Below, one piece after another: positions 15,547-15,771 of a stretch of 15,771 nucleotides of DNA; within the stretch, counting starts at the first letter, position 1, and each line of letters starts with the position of its first letter. The stretch is from Sphingomonadales bacterium (GTDB lineage: Bacteria > Pseudomonadota > Alphaproteobacteria > Sphingomonadales > Sphingomonadaceae), in assembly GCA_017304125.1 (NCBI GenBank), contig JAFKLV010000255.1:1-15771 (forward strand). The letters are read 5' to 3'. The notes under the pieces are model-generated. The model saw nothing but the letters and a program-made list of their open reading frames with translations. It was not told the DNA's origin and did not search any database. The translations under genes and the position numbers were made by a program.

Positions 15547-15771
15547 ATGGTCGATCGGAAAATGCCTGTCTGGCATATCTCACAGAGGACAAAACTGATG
15601 AGCGGCGCGGTCACGCTGCTGGCGCTGGGTGTGGCCGGGGGAGCCGGCGCTCTGTCCCTGACCCGTCCGAGCGTAGAGATGGCACCCTCCGTGCCGACCG
15701 CGATCGCAAGGCTGCCGCAGACGAGCGGCGTCGTGACCGTGAAGGGCAAGGTGGTCGAGGCTTATGGCGGC
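15547..15771 (+). CDS. Exported or membrane-anchored protein, N-terminal part (runs off right edge)
   Basis: The ATG at 15547 has AAGGAG 7 nt upstream, the best ribosome binding site in the window. The 75 codons visible stay open to the edge. A basic N-terminus (MVDRKMPVWHISQRTKLM) precedes a hydrophobic segment (SGAVTLLALGVAGGAGALSL, about 19-38) with no clear signal-peptidase site, so it may be an uncleaved anchor or a signal peptide. The mature part begins with a Pro-rich linker and then VVTVKGKVVEAYGG, which looks like the first strands of a small beta-barrel (OB-fold-like). The family is not identifiable from this fragment. Divergence from a regulator-kinase-efflux unit makes it a candidate member of that regulon. 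Confidence 0.75.
   Translation, partial: MVDRKMPVWHISQRTKLMSGAVTLLALGVAGGAGALSLTRPSVEMAPSVPTAIARLPQTSGVVTVKGKVVEAYGG

Noticed and set aside
1..15771. CRISPR arrays, tRNA and rRNA genes
   Set aside because: No regularly spaced direct repeats were seen, and no tRNA or rRNA sequence was recognised by eye on either strand. No covariance-model search could be run.

Overview
This 15.8 kb window is high-GC and densely coding. It looks like chromosome of an alphaproteobacterium of the Sphingomonas type. The evidence for that is the HWE-family histidine kinase with a receiver-only partner, a TonB receptor remnant, an NTF2-like secreted protein beside a LytS/LytTR pair, and the overall protein character. 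This is an inference from gene content; there is no rRNA or marker gene in the window. No tRNA, rRNA or CRISPR array was seen.

Layout. (1) 1-2315, minus: the N-terminal 771 codons of a large secreted autotransporter-like adhesin whose C-terminus lies outside the window. (2) 2316-2672: a stretch without a recognisable gene, holding a near-perfect palindrome just upstream of the adhesin. (3) 2673-5531, minus: a compact LytS-type sensor kinase, LytTR response regulator and secreted tandem NTF2-like protein, in that transcription order. A DoxX-like membrane protein gene (5724-6119) points away from them. (4) 6120-7553: a scar region. It contains the last ~57 codons of an IS5-type transposase, a TonB-dependent receptor that has lost its N-terminus and is frameshifted near its C-terminus, and the tail of an unrecognised plus-strand reading frame. 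(5) 7609-8416, plus: a frameshifted small soluble protein gene, a PRC-barrel protein and a small one-helix membrane protein. (6) 8524-10409: an intact GAF-PAS-HWE histidine kinase and, convergent to it, a receiver-only response regulator split by a frameshift just before its phosphoacceptor motif. A short plus-strand ORF that also appears frameshifted follows at 10553-10729. (7) 10903-15438, minus: a four-gene unit transcribed as OmpR-type regulator, sensor kinase, MFS transporter, ArsB-type anion pump. The regulator/kinase and MFS/ArsB pairs overlap by 4 bp (ATGA). A secreted or membrane-anchored protein gene (15547 onward) diverges from the regulator and runs off the window.

Two themes stand out. 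First, three or four frameshifts occur between about 6.4 and 10.7 kb, mostly in short homopolymers and GC-rich runs, while long neighbouring genes are intact. This is either local decay of accessory DNA or a run of assembly errors. If the latter, the HWE kinase/receiver pair is a working system. Second, the regulator-kinase-MFS-ArsB operon has a kinase whose periplasmic loop is rich in His, Pro and acidic residues, and a pump with a Cys-Ala-Cys motif in a cytoplasmic loop. There is no arsR or arsC nearby. It looks like a metal/oxyanion-responsive efflux module under two-component control rather than a classical ars operon.
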